From assembly GCA_024741835.1 (NCBI GenBank), contig JAENRP010000378.1, positions 1 through 40,249 on the forward strand: DNA of 40,249 bases. The letters are read 5' to 3'. Each line of letters starts with the position of its first letter. Within the stretch, counting starts at the first letter, position 1. This stretch comes from Diplocarpon mali. Taxonomy: Eukaryota; Ascomycota; Leotiomycetes; Helotiales; Drepanopezizaceae. Made by a program: the position numbers and the translations under genes. The notes beneath the pieces were generated by a model. It saw nothing but the letters and a program-made list of their open reading frames with translations, was not told where the DNA came from and made no database searches. This document shows positions 25,201 to 35,634 of the stretch, in pieces.

Positions 25201-25223
25201 ACTTATAGGCCCGGCCTATAAGT
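25201..25223. repeat. 23-bp palindromic insert, site 10 (B)
   Basis: In ORF3, common phase: LTYRPGL-stop-V. Both arms carry the symmetrical RIP form, ACTTATAGGCC and its complement, around a single mismatched centre. Confidence 0.93.
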
Positions 25224-25386
25224 GGAAGAAGCATATAATAAAGAAGTCCTTAAGCATTAGGTGCCTATAATACCTAAAGTTCAAATAGAAGACTAGCCCA
25301 ACCACCTATCTTCCGACTTAGACGAGTTTGAATTACTATCCTTAGAAATACCTCAAACACCTTAAATACTAATAGCAAATAAATTG

Positions 25387-25409
25387 ACTTATAGGCCTGG
25401 CCTGCGGGT
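25387..25409. repeat. 23-bp palindromic insert, site 11 (B)
   Basis: In ORF3, common phase: LTYRPGLRV, 186 bp (62 codons) after site 10. Confidence 0.92.
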
Positions 25410-26616
25410 TAGTATATATGATAATATAAACTTAGAAGATAATCTGATAGATGAAAAGAATAACCTTATCACTAATATATTAGAAATTTTTAATAAAACT
25501 AAGAAGGACACATCTGATATTATATAGACTTTGCCTAAAGACCTATAAAGGTTTATTTTGAAATTCTATAAGTTAATAATAAAGCATTTAAGAAAGGAAG
25601 GTCGAGGAGAAGTTTTATTAGCGCAAAAGGCAATAGCAAGAGCTATTAAATAGATTATGAAATTGCAATAAGACGAATTCTCCGCAGATAATATTATATA
25701 GTTCTTCATTAACTATAAGAAATCAAAGGGTGACTACTATATACTTAAGGAAAAGCCGGAAGACGCTACAATAATAATCTCTATAGAATATTATTAAGTC
25801 CCTCTTAATATTAAAATAATACTATAGTATAGTGATAGATTCAGAGTTATAGTAATACTAGAAATGAAGATACGCCTAAGTAAATTCTTAATAGGGATAT
25901 TTAGAGACTTCCATTTTAAGAAATTCTATACCTTCTATAAATAATAATATATACTATACTGCGGACTAGCATTAATAGGCATTACTAATAAAGAGGTATT
26001 ATCTAATATTTATAAATTTTATACTGCTCCTAATTTAAAACTATTCTTATTATACCTTAGAAACTATATAATTATAGCTACTAGTAATAGAATAGCCAAT
26101 TAGGTTAAGAAAGATATATCGTTAGGTTTCTTTAAGTTTTAAGTAGCACCTAAGGCCTTTAAATTGTTCTATAATATCGCTTAGACCCCCGCCTAGTATA
26201 AGACTATACTAACTAATAATACCTTAATATCGCTTTATAGCAAAGGCTTCTTAAATATACTTAAGCTGCTTAGCTATGCCTTTTTAAGCGCTATACGCAT
26301 ATATAACCTTAGCTATTATAGAAAGAATTCATTTTTAATATTAGTATAAGAGGAATTGGAAATATACTAGTATCATTTTTAGAATTCCGATAAAAAGCTT
26401 TCGCCCCCTTCCGCATTTCTCTATAATATGACGCATAGCCTAATATAATAGACTTTAAGAATGTACTATAGGCTATATCTTAGTGCGCTATTAACTTATT
26501 ATAAGTTTTTATATAAGTTAGTAATATATCCTAAGCCTATATAATTTATAAGCATTAACTACTATTTAAGAATTATTACTATTAAGATTAATGCTAACTT
26601 GCGATTTATTAAATCG

Positions 26617-26639
26617 ACTCTTAGGCCTAGCTTATAGGT
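26617..26639. repeat. 23-bp palindromic insert, site 12 (B)
   Basis: In ORF3, common phase: TLRPSL-stop-V. Confidence 0.88.
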
Positions 26640-27438
26640 CAACTCCCTTAATAATAGAACTATTAACTATTATATAATTCCTACTATAAAATAATCGACT
26701 AAAGAATTTGCTATATAGGAAAAGTCTTATAAGTCATCTACACTTATACCCTATTATCTTAAGAACTCTTAATAGATCTCATTGAATCTAGCGCAGAGCG
26801 CTATATAATAAAAAGAGCTAAATACTAAGGAGAAAATTATCTTAAAGGAATACGTTTCAAATGACACTACTCTATTCTTAGTATTCATAAGATAAGGTAT
26901 ATTTATTAATTTCGATTCGGAACGGGAACCTAGAAAGGGCGGTTTTTTGATTATTAGTAATAATTATATAGAAGTTGTTAGCAATGATTCACTTGAGAAT
27001 AGCACTAACTTAGAAGATTTTCTTATTAATTCACTTAGTATAAAAAGATTAAGTATAGTAAAATAAGGTGCAGTAGGAGAATCTTCTATAAAGTTCTATA
27101 TAACCCTTGGGATAACGAAAGGCGGTCTATTATCAGAGGCCCTTATAGGTAGAAGATTATAGAATAACCTATTAGTGGTAATAGCTATAAAGGAGTTATT
27201 CTTAAAGGATATAGTATAATTGATAATATATTTAAAGAAATATAAGTAAGAACTTTTTAACAATTTTACTAATACTTAAAAGCTAGTATAATAATTGAAA
27301 CTATAGTTGTATAGCGATAAATCCTAGGCTAAGATAAAAGGCACTAACGATAATATTAAGGCTAATAATATAATTGATAAGATAATTCTTCTTAAGAAAT
27401 ATAGCACTAAGAAACCCTATGCTAAAACTCCTAATACG

Positions 27439-27461
27439 ACTCCTAGGCCTGGCTTGCAACT
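27439..27461. repeat. 23-bp palindromic insert, site 13 (B)
   Basis: In ORF3, common phase: TPRPGLQLN. The right end reads ACT where AGT is usual. Confidence 0.82.
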
Positions 27462-27863
27462 CAATTTAAATAAAGGCAAGGGTAAGGAAGTATTATCTAA
27501 AGAGCTGCCCGCCTTATCTCCTTCCTTAGTAGAAGACTCTTTAGAGGATAATAATAATAATAAAAAGGATGATAACGATAACGCTATAATATAAGTCTCC
27601 CTCCCTATTAGCAAAAGCTATCAAACTATACTAGCATCTATACGAAATACTAAAGCTCCTATAATACTAAGACCGGACTCTTCTAATACTAATAATAAAC
27701 TATTAAGAAGAAGTAGGCGCTTTATAAAGAGAGTATTATCTAATAATAGTTCTCTTTATCCTTTAAAGAAAACTAAGGAAAATTGATATCTAGGTTAATA
27801 CTATTTTTAATTGTTTTTACGACTTTATAGCTTATTTGTTTGTTTTGCTAGTTTTGTTTTCTA

Positions 27864-27886
27864 ACTCCTGGGCCTAGCCTATAGGT
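27864..27886. repeat. 23-bp palindromic insert, site 14 (B), non-coding
   Basis: ACTCCTGGGCC arm, one centre base, then a RIP-altered right arm. It lies after the ORF3 stop, so it is the one site outside a reading frame. Confidence 0.85.
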
Positions 27887-27896
27887 AAAAAGCGTA

Positions 27897-27937
27897 NNNN
27901 NNNNNNNNNNNNNNNNNAAAAAAAAAAAAAAAAAAAA
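27897..27937. other. Assembly gap (21 N) followed by a 20-base A run
   Basis: Ns fill 27897-27917 and are followed directly by A20 (27918-27937) and then a CT-rich stretch. The real length here is unknown, so the 15,760-bp size of element B is approximate. Confidence 0.95.
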
Positions 27938-28117
27938 CCTCTTCTTTTTTTTCTTTTACCTTTAATAATAATATAGCCCTAGTTTAAGTCTTTTAATATA
28001 TTAGTTTTCTCGCACTTAGGTTTTGCTAATGATTGATATACTATTACCTTAACCTATATTGTTTTATATTCTTTGCTAATAGTAGTAAGGGCTACTACTT
28101 TTATTATTTAAGATATA

Positions 28118-28362
28118 TATAGAGACCTAAGATGGATAGGTCTTATAATATATATCATATGATCGGCGCAGGACAGTAGGAGGATAAAAGGGCCATCTTC
28201 TGTATATAGAGACAGCGCGCGTTGCTATAGTATTGAATATACCCTATACTTAGGACTTGTTCCTAACATCTTGTCTAAGAGAGCCCGCTTATGGTGCTTC
28301 CTCCTCTTGTTTTTGGGTCTTCCCTTAGGCCTATTCTTGTGTTGTCTCCCCTCAGTTTTATA
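28118..28362 (+). mobile_element. 3' LTR of element B
   Basis: 245 bp, the direct repeat of 12603-12847. It is less RIP-altered than the 5' copy: several TG/CA are kept where the 5' LTR has TA, for example GTGTTGTCTCC against GTATTATCTCC. It is followed by CTAG. Confidence 0.92.
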
Positions 28363-28366
28363 CTAG
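28363..28366. repeat. Target-site duplication of element B, right copy (CTAG)
   Basis: Pairs with 12599-12602. Element A's gag resumes here, read on the minus strand. Confidence 0.85.
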
Positions 28367-28947
28367 AGTATTGCAAATCTATTATCTATCAAATTCTCGG
28401 AATTCAAATTTAAAGGCCTTAATAAGGAGTTCTTAGAAACTATGAGTTTTCCATTTAAGGAGGGATTTAATAATATCTTTACTTATATAATTATAATAGC
28501 AAGGAAGTTAAGAAATTATATCCTTTTATATAATACTAAAATCGTAATAAGTTTCCTTATATTGCTTAAGGAAATTAGTAATATTGGCGCTTATAAAGTG
28601 AGGAGCACTAAGGGAACTAAGGAAGGGAAAGTAATTAATAATAGTCCTAAATGCGGCTATTATCATTTTATACTAATTATTTAAGTTAATAGAATCTATA
28701 AGAGGTAAAGGGGAAGCTTTAATATTACGAGATTGATTACTAAGAGGAGTACTTCGAAATTTAAAAGGACTTAAAGAATGTTTAGAATCTAAGTCAATCT
28801 TAAAGTGACTAGGACAATTTTGAAAAGATTCGGATAAAGGGTTAGTAAAAAGTTTAAAATTGTTATTATTTTTAATATTTTCTAATATTAATATTAAAAA
28901 AGTAGATAGTAGTCTTAAGTTATTTAAAGATGTCTTTTTATCCTTTT

Positions 28948-28970
28948 ACTTATAGGCTAAGCCTAAGAGT
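28948..28970. repeat. Palindromic insert, site 1 (A)
   Basis: Element A counterpart of 13522-13544. Confidence 0.85.
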
Positions 28971-29641
28971 AGAATTCTGGATTCTATTAAAAGTTTAATT
29001 TAAGTTTGCTAAGAGATTTTAAATAGGTATTAAATAGCTAATAGGAGCGTTATAACCAATTATAATAAGATAAGGTTTACTTAATTAAGGACTAATTTCT
29101 AAGATAAGATTTATATATAAGATTCTTCTTAGCCTTTAGGCCAATTCCTATTAGTCCTTAGAATAAAGGGATCTCTAAAGACGATTCTAAGGCAGTTTTT
29201 AAAGTTCTATTAAATTAAGGCAATTGAATTATTAAATTCGGATTTCTAAGGAAAATAAAGATGCACTTCCAGCTAGAGCTTGCGCTTAGTATTACTCAAA
29301 TACTTAAAGCCACTATTATTTAAGGTTGCTATTATAGGGTTTATCAAACTTTTAATATTAGAAAGCCGAAAATTCCGAGAATCTCAAGGTTAAGGAGAAA
29401 AAAATAAGGGTTTTTTAAAGTAGAGCCGAAAAGGGAAAATCTAAGATTATTAATAATTGCTAAATGAAAATCGATAGTTCTAAGTAATTAGGCGATTAAG
29501 GAGAGAGATATTAATAATTTTCAATACTAATTAAAGTGCTTAAAGGTGGTTTTTAAAGATATTTTTCAAAAGGCCAGTCTCTTATCTGCGAACTAAGAGA
29601 TTGATAAGGTTATATAAGGATGGAAATCTTAAGAAATCGGT

Positions 29642-29658
29642 CCTTGCGTAGGTTATTA
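29642..29658 (-). other. Primer-binding site of element A
   Basis: Read on the minus strand it is TAATAACCTACGCAAGG, one base inside the LTR. It is the counterpart of 12849-12866, with TGG now TAA. Confidence 0.55.
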
Positions 29659-29659
29659 A

Positions 29660-29907
29660 TATAAATCAAAGTAGGAATAACACCTAAGAATAGGCCTAAG
29701 GGAAGACCTAAAAACAAAAGGAGGAAGCACTACAAGCGGGCTCTCTTAGATAAGATATTAGGAATAAGTCCTAAGTATAGGGTATATTTAATACTTATAG
29801 TAATACGCGCTATCTCTATATATAGAAGATGGCCCTTTTATCCTCCTACTGTCTTGCGCCGATTATATGATATATGTTATAAGACCTATCCATCTTAGGT
29901 CTCCATA
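29660..29907 (-). mobile_element. 5' LTR of element A
   Basis: 248 bp, the inverted relative of the two B LTRs. It keeps TATGGAGACC at its outer end where B has TATAGAGACC, supporting a TGT start before RIP. Confidence 0.88.
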
Positions 29908-32701
29908 ATATATAGCGCTTGCATATACCCTTTAATTAAGGAGAGGGAGGTAGGAAGGGACCGCCGAACCTTTAAAATTAAACTATAAGGGCACTTAAGT
30001 TACTTAATTAGATATATTACCTTTAATATTTATAGAATCTAAGTTCTTATATTCTAGTAAGTAATAATAACTCGTAATATCGAATTCGATAAGTCTCTCT
30101 TTTATAATCCAGAAGCTAAGTATATAAATCCTATATTATACTAGGAACTTAAGACGACCCTTTAATTAATCGGAGAGAGAAAGGGAGCTTAGGACGCTAA
30201 GTTCAAAGGCATTTTTAAGGAATTAAAGCTTATTATAAGGCCGAATGCAATCGCTGCGAAAAAAGCCGCTATATAAGAAGAGCTTGCATTATAGACTAAC
30301 GCTGCTCTATAGCCTTTAACTAATGATATAAAAGGCCTTAACTTAAATTTAAATTCTTTAAGAGACCTGCTTAGAATCTTAAAGGTAGAAGTAAGCGAAT
30401 TAAAAGCCACTTTACTAGTCTTTAAAAAGGCAAATGGCGACTAAAGCTTAAGGGTAATGATTCCTTATAAAGGCCTTATTAAAGAAGGAATTATAGATAA
30501 CTTTAAAAGAGTCTTTAGAGATAAGTTTTATAAGGCGATCGGCAGATCTTTAGCTACTATTTTATATAAGAATAAAGATAGCTTAAGGGCTTTAAGATAA
30601 AGTCTTCGATTATAAAGGTAGGCCTTAGTAAACTTTAATAAAAGGCTAAAGGTACTACTATTAAGATTTAAGAGGAGCTTTAATAGTCTTATAAGAAGCG
30701 ATCTAGTAAGAGGAGCAGGCCTTAATAATATAATACCTTAAGTTATAATACTAGCTTAAAGACTATAGGCTTAGGAGATAGAGCTACCTAGACTTTTAAA
30801 GGAACCTTTAGTAATAATAAAAATAGAGGAGGAGACCTATAGAGAAAAGCATAAGGAGGAACTCCCTCTTTTTAAGTAAAAGAGGATAAGACGCTTAAGC
30901 GTTAAGTAATAAAAGACTTTAAAAGTATATACTACTATTTTAAAGTATATACTCTTTTAAAATAATATTAATTTACCTTACTCCTTATATATATAGGAGT
31001 TTATATTAACCTTTTAAATAAACAAATAGATAAGGGAGGATAGGAAGGACTATTTAATAGTTTATACAATTATTAAAGCTATAATTAATAGTTAATCAAA
31101 GGATAAAGCGCAGTCTCTTAATTGCCTATAGTACTAAAGCTCTTTGCTAAAGCCTTTAAAAGGATGGCTAGACTTAGAAAAGCACCCTTTTAGCAAACGA
31201 TTTAAGGAAGGAGGGCGCTAAGAGATTAGGAATTTAAAATCTTAGAGTTGCTAAAGAATTATATAAAGGGACTACTTAAAGCCTTTACTAATACTATTAA
31301 AATGGGTTTTTACCTATAAGGTTAATAGCTTTAGTAAGCTTTTAAAGTGCTAATTACAGCTAGTTATATAAGGGGATCTTTAAGATAAAGTTTTAATTTT
31401 CTCAACCTATACAGCTACGCTTGCAGTAAGGTCTTTTAAGGTACTAATAGCGCTTACTATATACTTCGATATAAAAGTAAAGTAGTTCGATATTATTAAT
31501 ACGTTTATTAATGCTCTTAAAGACCTAAGGAGTACTTTAGTTATATACTTCTTATTAAATGGCTTTAAGTACCCTAGTATAGTAGTAGAACTGGACCGCG
31601 CGTTCTATAAGCTAAAAGACTCTTTAGTACTATAATATAGGAACTTCGCAGGAACGCTTAAGGGCCTTTAACTTAAGCTACTAAGCGAGGAGCCTTGTAT
31701 TTTTATAATAAAGGATTATATAGTCTTTATAGTATTTTATATTAATAATATTTAAGTATTATATAAGGCCTTTAGCCTAGATTAAGCGACTTATCTAATT
31801 AAAGACTTAAAGAGGGCATATAAGCTTACTATTATAAGAGATATCTCCTAGTTCCTTAGAGTAAGGATTATTTAAAATAGGAAGGTAAAGAGGATCTCCT
31901 TAGTTTATAATACTTATATTAAGAAGATCGCTTAAAAGTTTAGAGCTAATATAAGGAGAATACTTAATACTCTATTACTAAAGAAGGAGTTTATTAAAAA
32001 CTTAGGTCAAGCTTCTTTAGAAAAGGTAAAGGAGTACTAAGAGAAAATAGGCTCTATTCTTTATATAGTAATTATAATACGCTTAGACGTTGCGTTCGCA
32101 GCCTTTTAACTATCTTTCTTTTTAATTAATCTAAGCTTTAAGCACCTTTTAGCTACGGACTAGACGCTTTAATACTTATATAGCACGCGCTTTTTAAGAA
32201 TTACTTATAGCTTTAAGGCTAAGGAATACTAATTGATTGCATCTTTAGATACTTCTTTTAAAGATGATCGAAAGACCTGCAGATCCTCTTAAGGATATAT
32301 CTTCTTCCTATTTAAAAGACCGATTATTTAAAAAGCGAATTGCTAAGCGACTATTATACTTTCTTTTACTAAAGTAGAACTCTATAGTATAGTTTCTATT
32401 ATAAAAGAGATAATAGCTATAAAACGCCTCTTTAAAGAGATTTGCATAGACTCCCTCTTTAAATGGAATATATATTATAATAACTAATAGATAATTCGGC
32501 TAATTATTATAGAGAATAAAAAGATTAAGATAAGCCTTTGATATATTAAAATTAGTAATATATAGATCTACTAAGAGTATTAAAAAGGAAGCTTTTAAAT
32601 AATCTACCTTCCTATTAAAGAGATATATGTAGATAGGCTTATTAAAAACCTAGATCGCTAGAAGTTTAAGAGCTTTATTTATTTATTAAACCTCTAAAGC
32701 T
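29908..32701 (+). pseudogene. Copia element D Pol: integrase C-terminus, RT, RNase H
   Basis: Frame 1, truncated at its start by element A. The first about 50 codons are the integrase tail (YSACIYPL, GHLSYLIRY, NIYRI, then TRNIEFDKSLFY, matching the Copia RDV-F-DE motif). A long linker of about 370 codons follows, with heptad-like charged stretches at 30200-30500. RT spans about 31180-31900: KWVFTYKVNSF, DKVLIFSTYTATLAV and FYINN at 31735-31749, where YVDD is expected. RNase H follows with SLDTSFKDD at 32244-32270, ending LLNL-stop at 32701. Copia-type Pol copies and inserts the element; this one is dead, with more than 40 RIP-type stops. Confidence 0.88.
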
Positions 32702-33030
32702 TTTAAATAATTGTTTAATAATTTATACTTATTAGTAAGTAGTTACTTATTATTAAGAAACTTATACTTATAAGCTTTTACTCTTTTATAATTATATTTA
32801 TTTATTTTCTCTTATAAAGTATATTATAAAAGCTTTTCTTTTTTTAAAAATATAAGATAGGTAATATTCCTAAGCTACTATTATAAGATGCGACCCTCTT
32901 TTAAATTCTCTTAGCTAAAGCTAAAAGCTAAGATACTATAGCTATAAGCTCTATATAGATCTCCTCTTAAGAGAGGCCTATTAGCACTCCTTTAGCCAAA
33001 GGCCTACTGGCAAATATACTAGCAATAGTA
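32702..33030. other. AT-rich tail of Copia D, possible LTR remnant
   Basis: The segment following the Copia stop is where a 3' LTR would lie, but I cannot find matching termini or a second copy. No gene is seen. Confidence 0.3.
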
Positions 33031-33311
33031 AGGGTAATAGCAAGGGGTGCGGTGATAAGGGCGGCAGGGGTAAAGGCAGCAAGGGCAAGGATAGGCGCGG
33101 CGACGGCAAAGGCTAAGGAGACGAATAAGGAGACTATAGCAGCGGCTGCAATAGTAGAGGCAAAGGGGATAAGAGCAGCAGCGGCGATAGCAAGGGCGAA
33201 TAGGTCTAAGCCGGAGGGGCTAGGAGCGAATAGGAATAGTACGCTAGGAGTAGGGGAGGCAGTAATACTACTACTCGCAGGAGTAGTAGGCCCTTTTAAT
33301 ACTAGGATCTA
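33031..33311. repeat. GC-rich GCN low-complexity island
   Basis: An abrupt rise in G and C, with repeated GGCAR/GCRGC units and many retained CA/TG dinucleotides, so RIP has spared it. One frame gives an 86-codon Ala/Lys/Arg-rich open run from 33052, but its composition is just what the trinucleotide bias predicts, and the reverse strand is open as well. I do not call it a gene. It may be host low-complexity DNA or an LTR/untranslated segment. Confidence 0.5.
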
Positions 33312-33640
33312 ATCGCTCCTATCTTTTAAAATTAGCTTAAAACTTAATAAGACTTAATAAAATATACTATAAAAGCTTTAAAGCGCACCTTTTACTATAT
33401 TAAGTAATAGCGCTACTTCCTCTTTAAAGGCGCTATAAGTATAAGCTAATATAATAGCCTTTTAAAAGGCGAGGAAAGGTCTATTAGCCTGCTAATAGCT
33501 ATTACTTAATACTATATAATTAATGCAATATATACCGAAGGTACTATTAAAGTACTAATAATCGAGATTATTAGTACTCTTATATACGATGCAATATATA
33601 TATATATTGTCGCGCTCTATCGTAGGCTTAAGCATATAGT
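33312..33640. other. AT-rich spacer with short repeats
   Basis: No gene. It contains the perfect hairpin at 33551-33578 and two copies of TGCAATATATA (about 33530 and 33590) that flank the hairpin. Confidence 0.4.
33551..33578. repeat. Perfect 13-bp inverted repeat, 2-base loop
   Basis: AGTACTAATAATC, then GA, then the exact complement. Perfect symmetry is notable in a region otherwise riddled with mutations. It lacks the T-run of an RNA polymerase III-type stop, so the role is unknown. Confidence 0.8.
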
Positions 33641-33850
33641 GCGCAGTAGGGGTAGGGCTCTTAGGCGGCGGCGGCGGTAGCAGCAGCGGCAGAGGCGGTA
33701 AGGATAGCGGCGGCGGCTTATTGCCTAGCAGGCGCTAGGACAACTAGGATAGGGTTCCTACTCCTTAAGGAGCGCTAGCGACCTAGCGCAAAGTTAGTAT
33801 AACGTAGGGTATAAGGACTCTAAGGGTCTTACTTTATAAGGGCGGCTAAG
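33641..33850. repeat. Second GC-rich island with (GGC)n tract
   Basis: GGCGGCGGCGGCGGTAGCAG at about 33665 is followed by related GC-rich sequence, again without RIP. No convincing reading frame. Confidence 0.5.
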
Positions 33851-34414
33851 GCTATAATAAGCAGGAGTTCCTTTTATATTTAAAAAATTATTAATATAAA
33901 AATAATATTTTTAAATAATAAAGGAGGGTTATTTTTAAAAGAAGGGAAGGAGAACTTCTATAATAGAAATACTCTATAAGAAGCCTAATAGAGCACTAAT
34001 ATAGAATTGCGAAGATTCTTAAAAGCACTTATTGCTTATAATGACCCTTCTTATTTTAAAAGGAACGACCTTTAAAAAGGCAGTATATAAGATAGAGCCT
34101 CTTTTCTTTATAACTACTATTCTTTCTTTTATTTTATCTATATAGTTAAGCGATTCTAAGAGTATTACTTAATTAAAAGGTATATTATATAGAATAGGCA
34201 GAGTCTCCACTTATTTTAAAGACCCTTTATATAACTCTACTAAGTTATAGACTCTCCCTTTTCTTTCCGAAGTCTCCTTATTATATATATACTAAATAAT
34301 AATATAATCAATCATCTTCTCTTACTTTTGCAAGCCTCTTAAGCGACCTAATAAAGGCCCTCCAGCCGACCGTACCACAATGATCTATTTCAAGCTAATT
34401 CTATAGGAATTAAA
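33851..34414. other. AT-rich spacer with small GC-richer patch
   Basis: No gene is recognised. A patch at 34360-34375 (CCCTCCAGCCGACCGTACC) is locally GC-rich. On the minus strand this lies where the Pol of element G would start, but no protease or RT motif is visible. Confidence 0.35.
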
Positions 34415-35634
34415 AACTAGCGGCCGCCTATTAATAAGCGGGAATCAAAATCCAAGTCTTTTTATAAATTATAACTTATACTATAGTAGGAGTCTTTGCT
34501 ATAGCTTAGCAGTTTCCTAATAGTAAGTCGTTTTCTATCTTAACTTTAGCTATTATAAACTCGCCTTATTTCTTTAGCTTAAGGTAGTCTATTGTATAGT
34601 AATTAAGGGCTCTGCAGTTATAGCAAAGACCAGACGATAGCTTTAGGCTAGCAGACCTTTCTTAGTAGGCCGCTAGCAAGGGGGAACGAGTGCATAGAGC
34701 TAGAGAGGTAGCTATAGCTATAGGTCTTTATAACTCCCTTTTCAATATGCTAAGGACGCGGTCCTTCGAAGGGGAGAACGCGACAGTAGAGGCAACTTAT
34801 TAAGCGTTATAAGCTTCTTCTTACTTAATATTATAAGCCTTACAGTCCGCAATAGCTAAGAACTTATTTAAAGTAGTATAATTGTTATTCATTTTATATT
34901 TCTTTATTCAAAGGTCGTTCTTTAAAGCTAAGGAGACCTTTTTATAAATATTATCAAATTAGTAAGATTGATCGATCTTATTAGCTATAGCAAAGGTAAT
35001 AAACTTAAATTAGAACTTATTATATAATATTAAACCTATAGTTAGCCTACTATATTTAAGCTTAATAGATTAAATATAATTATAGTTAAAGAACCTTTAA
35101 TTTAAAACCCTAAGGATATTAGTAGCATATATAAACTTATTAGTAAAGATAGGATCTATATATTATAGGATTAGGTTTTAAGCTTTACCTATTATACACT
35201 TAAAGTAGGTAGTAATCTAGTCCTCTTTTAAAGTGAAGTTACTTAAGTACTTTTAAATAAATACCTTTATAGCTATCTTCCAAGCGTTATAAGTGATTTT
35301 ACCTTAATAGTTGCTAAAATGGGTTTAAAGGTACTTGATCTAATAAAGGTCAATAGCTAAGATTAAAAGTCGGATGATTAAGAGGTAGTAGTCTAAGGAA
35401 GGTAGTAAGTCGGCGGTAAGGGACCGAGTATTCTAAGGACTAATACTTAAAGAAGAAGGGGCAATAGTATTATTTTAAAGAGCAGTAGCTATAGTAGTAT
35501 TAATAAAGTTTGCAATTTCGGCTTACTAAGCAGCTGAAAAGAGAGGGGCTAATATAATAAGGGTAGATATCATTAGGGAGAGTATATCTTTTTCCTTAAC
35601 TTCAATTAATAGTAATAGGGTATTTCGAAAATCT

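Larger units (their letters stand above)
24295..27786 (+). pseudogene. Element B ORF3: second large unknown protein
   Basis: About 1,160 codons in frame 1, ending at a TGA at 27784-27786. The start is unclear; no upstream ATG is convincing and it may be continuous with ORF2. Internal stops are TAA/TAG, as expected from RIP. The C-terminal 130 residues are low-complexity with acidic and Asn runs (SLEDNNNNKKDDNDN at 27539-27583), followed by a basic tail. No domain is recognised. It has the highest density of in-frame palindromes (25201, 25387, 26617, 27439). Only its first 815 bp survive in element A. Confidence 0.6.
27787..28117 (+). other. 3' untranslated region of element B
   Basis: T-rich DNA between the ORF3 stop and the 3' LTR. 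It holds palindrome site 14 and the assembly gap. No clear polypurine tract is left just before the LTR. Confidence 0.5.
12603..28362 (+). mobile_element. Element B: complete 15.8-kb Gypsy-type LTR retrotransposon
   Basis: The element is bounded by two 245-bp LTRs (12603-12847 and 28118-28362) and a 4-bp CTAG duplication. In order it carries a primer-binding site, gag-protease in frame 2, RT-RNase H-integrase in frame 1, then two long ORFs of unknown function in frame 1. It is inserted in opposite orientation into gag of a sister element (A). At 15.8 kb it is far longer than usual Gypsy elements of 5-8 kb; the excess lies downstream of integrase. The element is dead: all frames are broken by RIP-type transitions. 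A 21-N assembly gap lies near its 3' end. Confidence 0.93.
28363..29410 (-). pseudogene. Element A gag, 5' part
   Basis: Read on the minus strand, this shows the same N-terminal gag frame as B 13082-14129, with conserved segments such as TNPLSESFQ and SPFKFRSTP. Several Gln codons are lost to RIP. It is separated from the rest of A's gag (10348-12602) by the whole of element B. The 80-codon plus-strand open run at 28442-28684 is an antisense shadow. Confidence 0.8.
28363..29907 (-). mobile_element. Element A, 5' portion with LTR
   Basis: This is the reverse complement of B 12603-14129: LTR, primer-binding site, leader and the first part of gag. Palindrome site 1 is present at 28948-28970. 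The leader is about 15 bp longer than in B. The outer end at 29907 abuts Copia integrase sequence, so A itself was inserted into Copia element D. A's target duplication cannot be checked because its 3' end is missing. Confidence 0.9.

Noticed and set aside
27417..27614. 65-codon minus-strand open frame
   Set aside because: It is the antisense shadow of the low-complexity C terminus of ORF3.
33052..33312. 86-codon open frame rich in Ala and Lys
   Set aside because: Trinucleotide bias makes several frames on both strands open here. There is no domain and no neighbouring gene signal.
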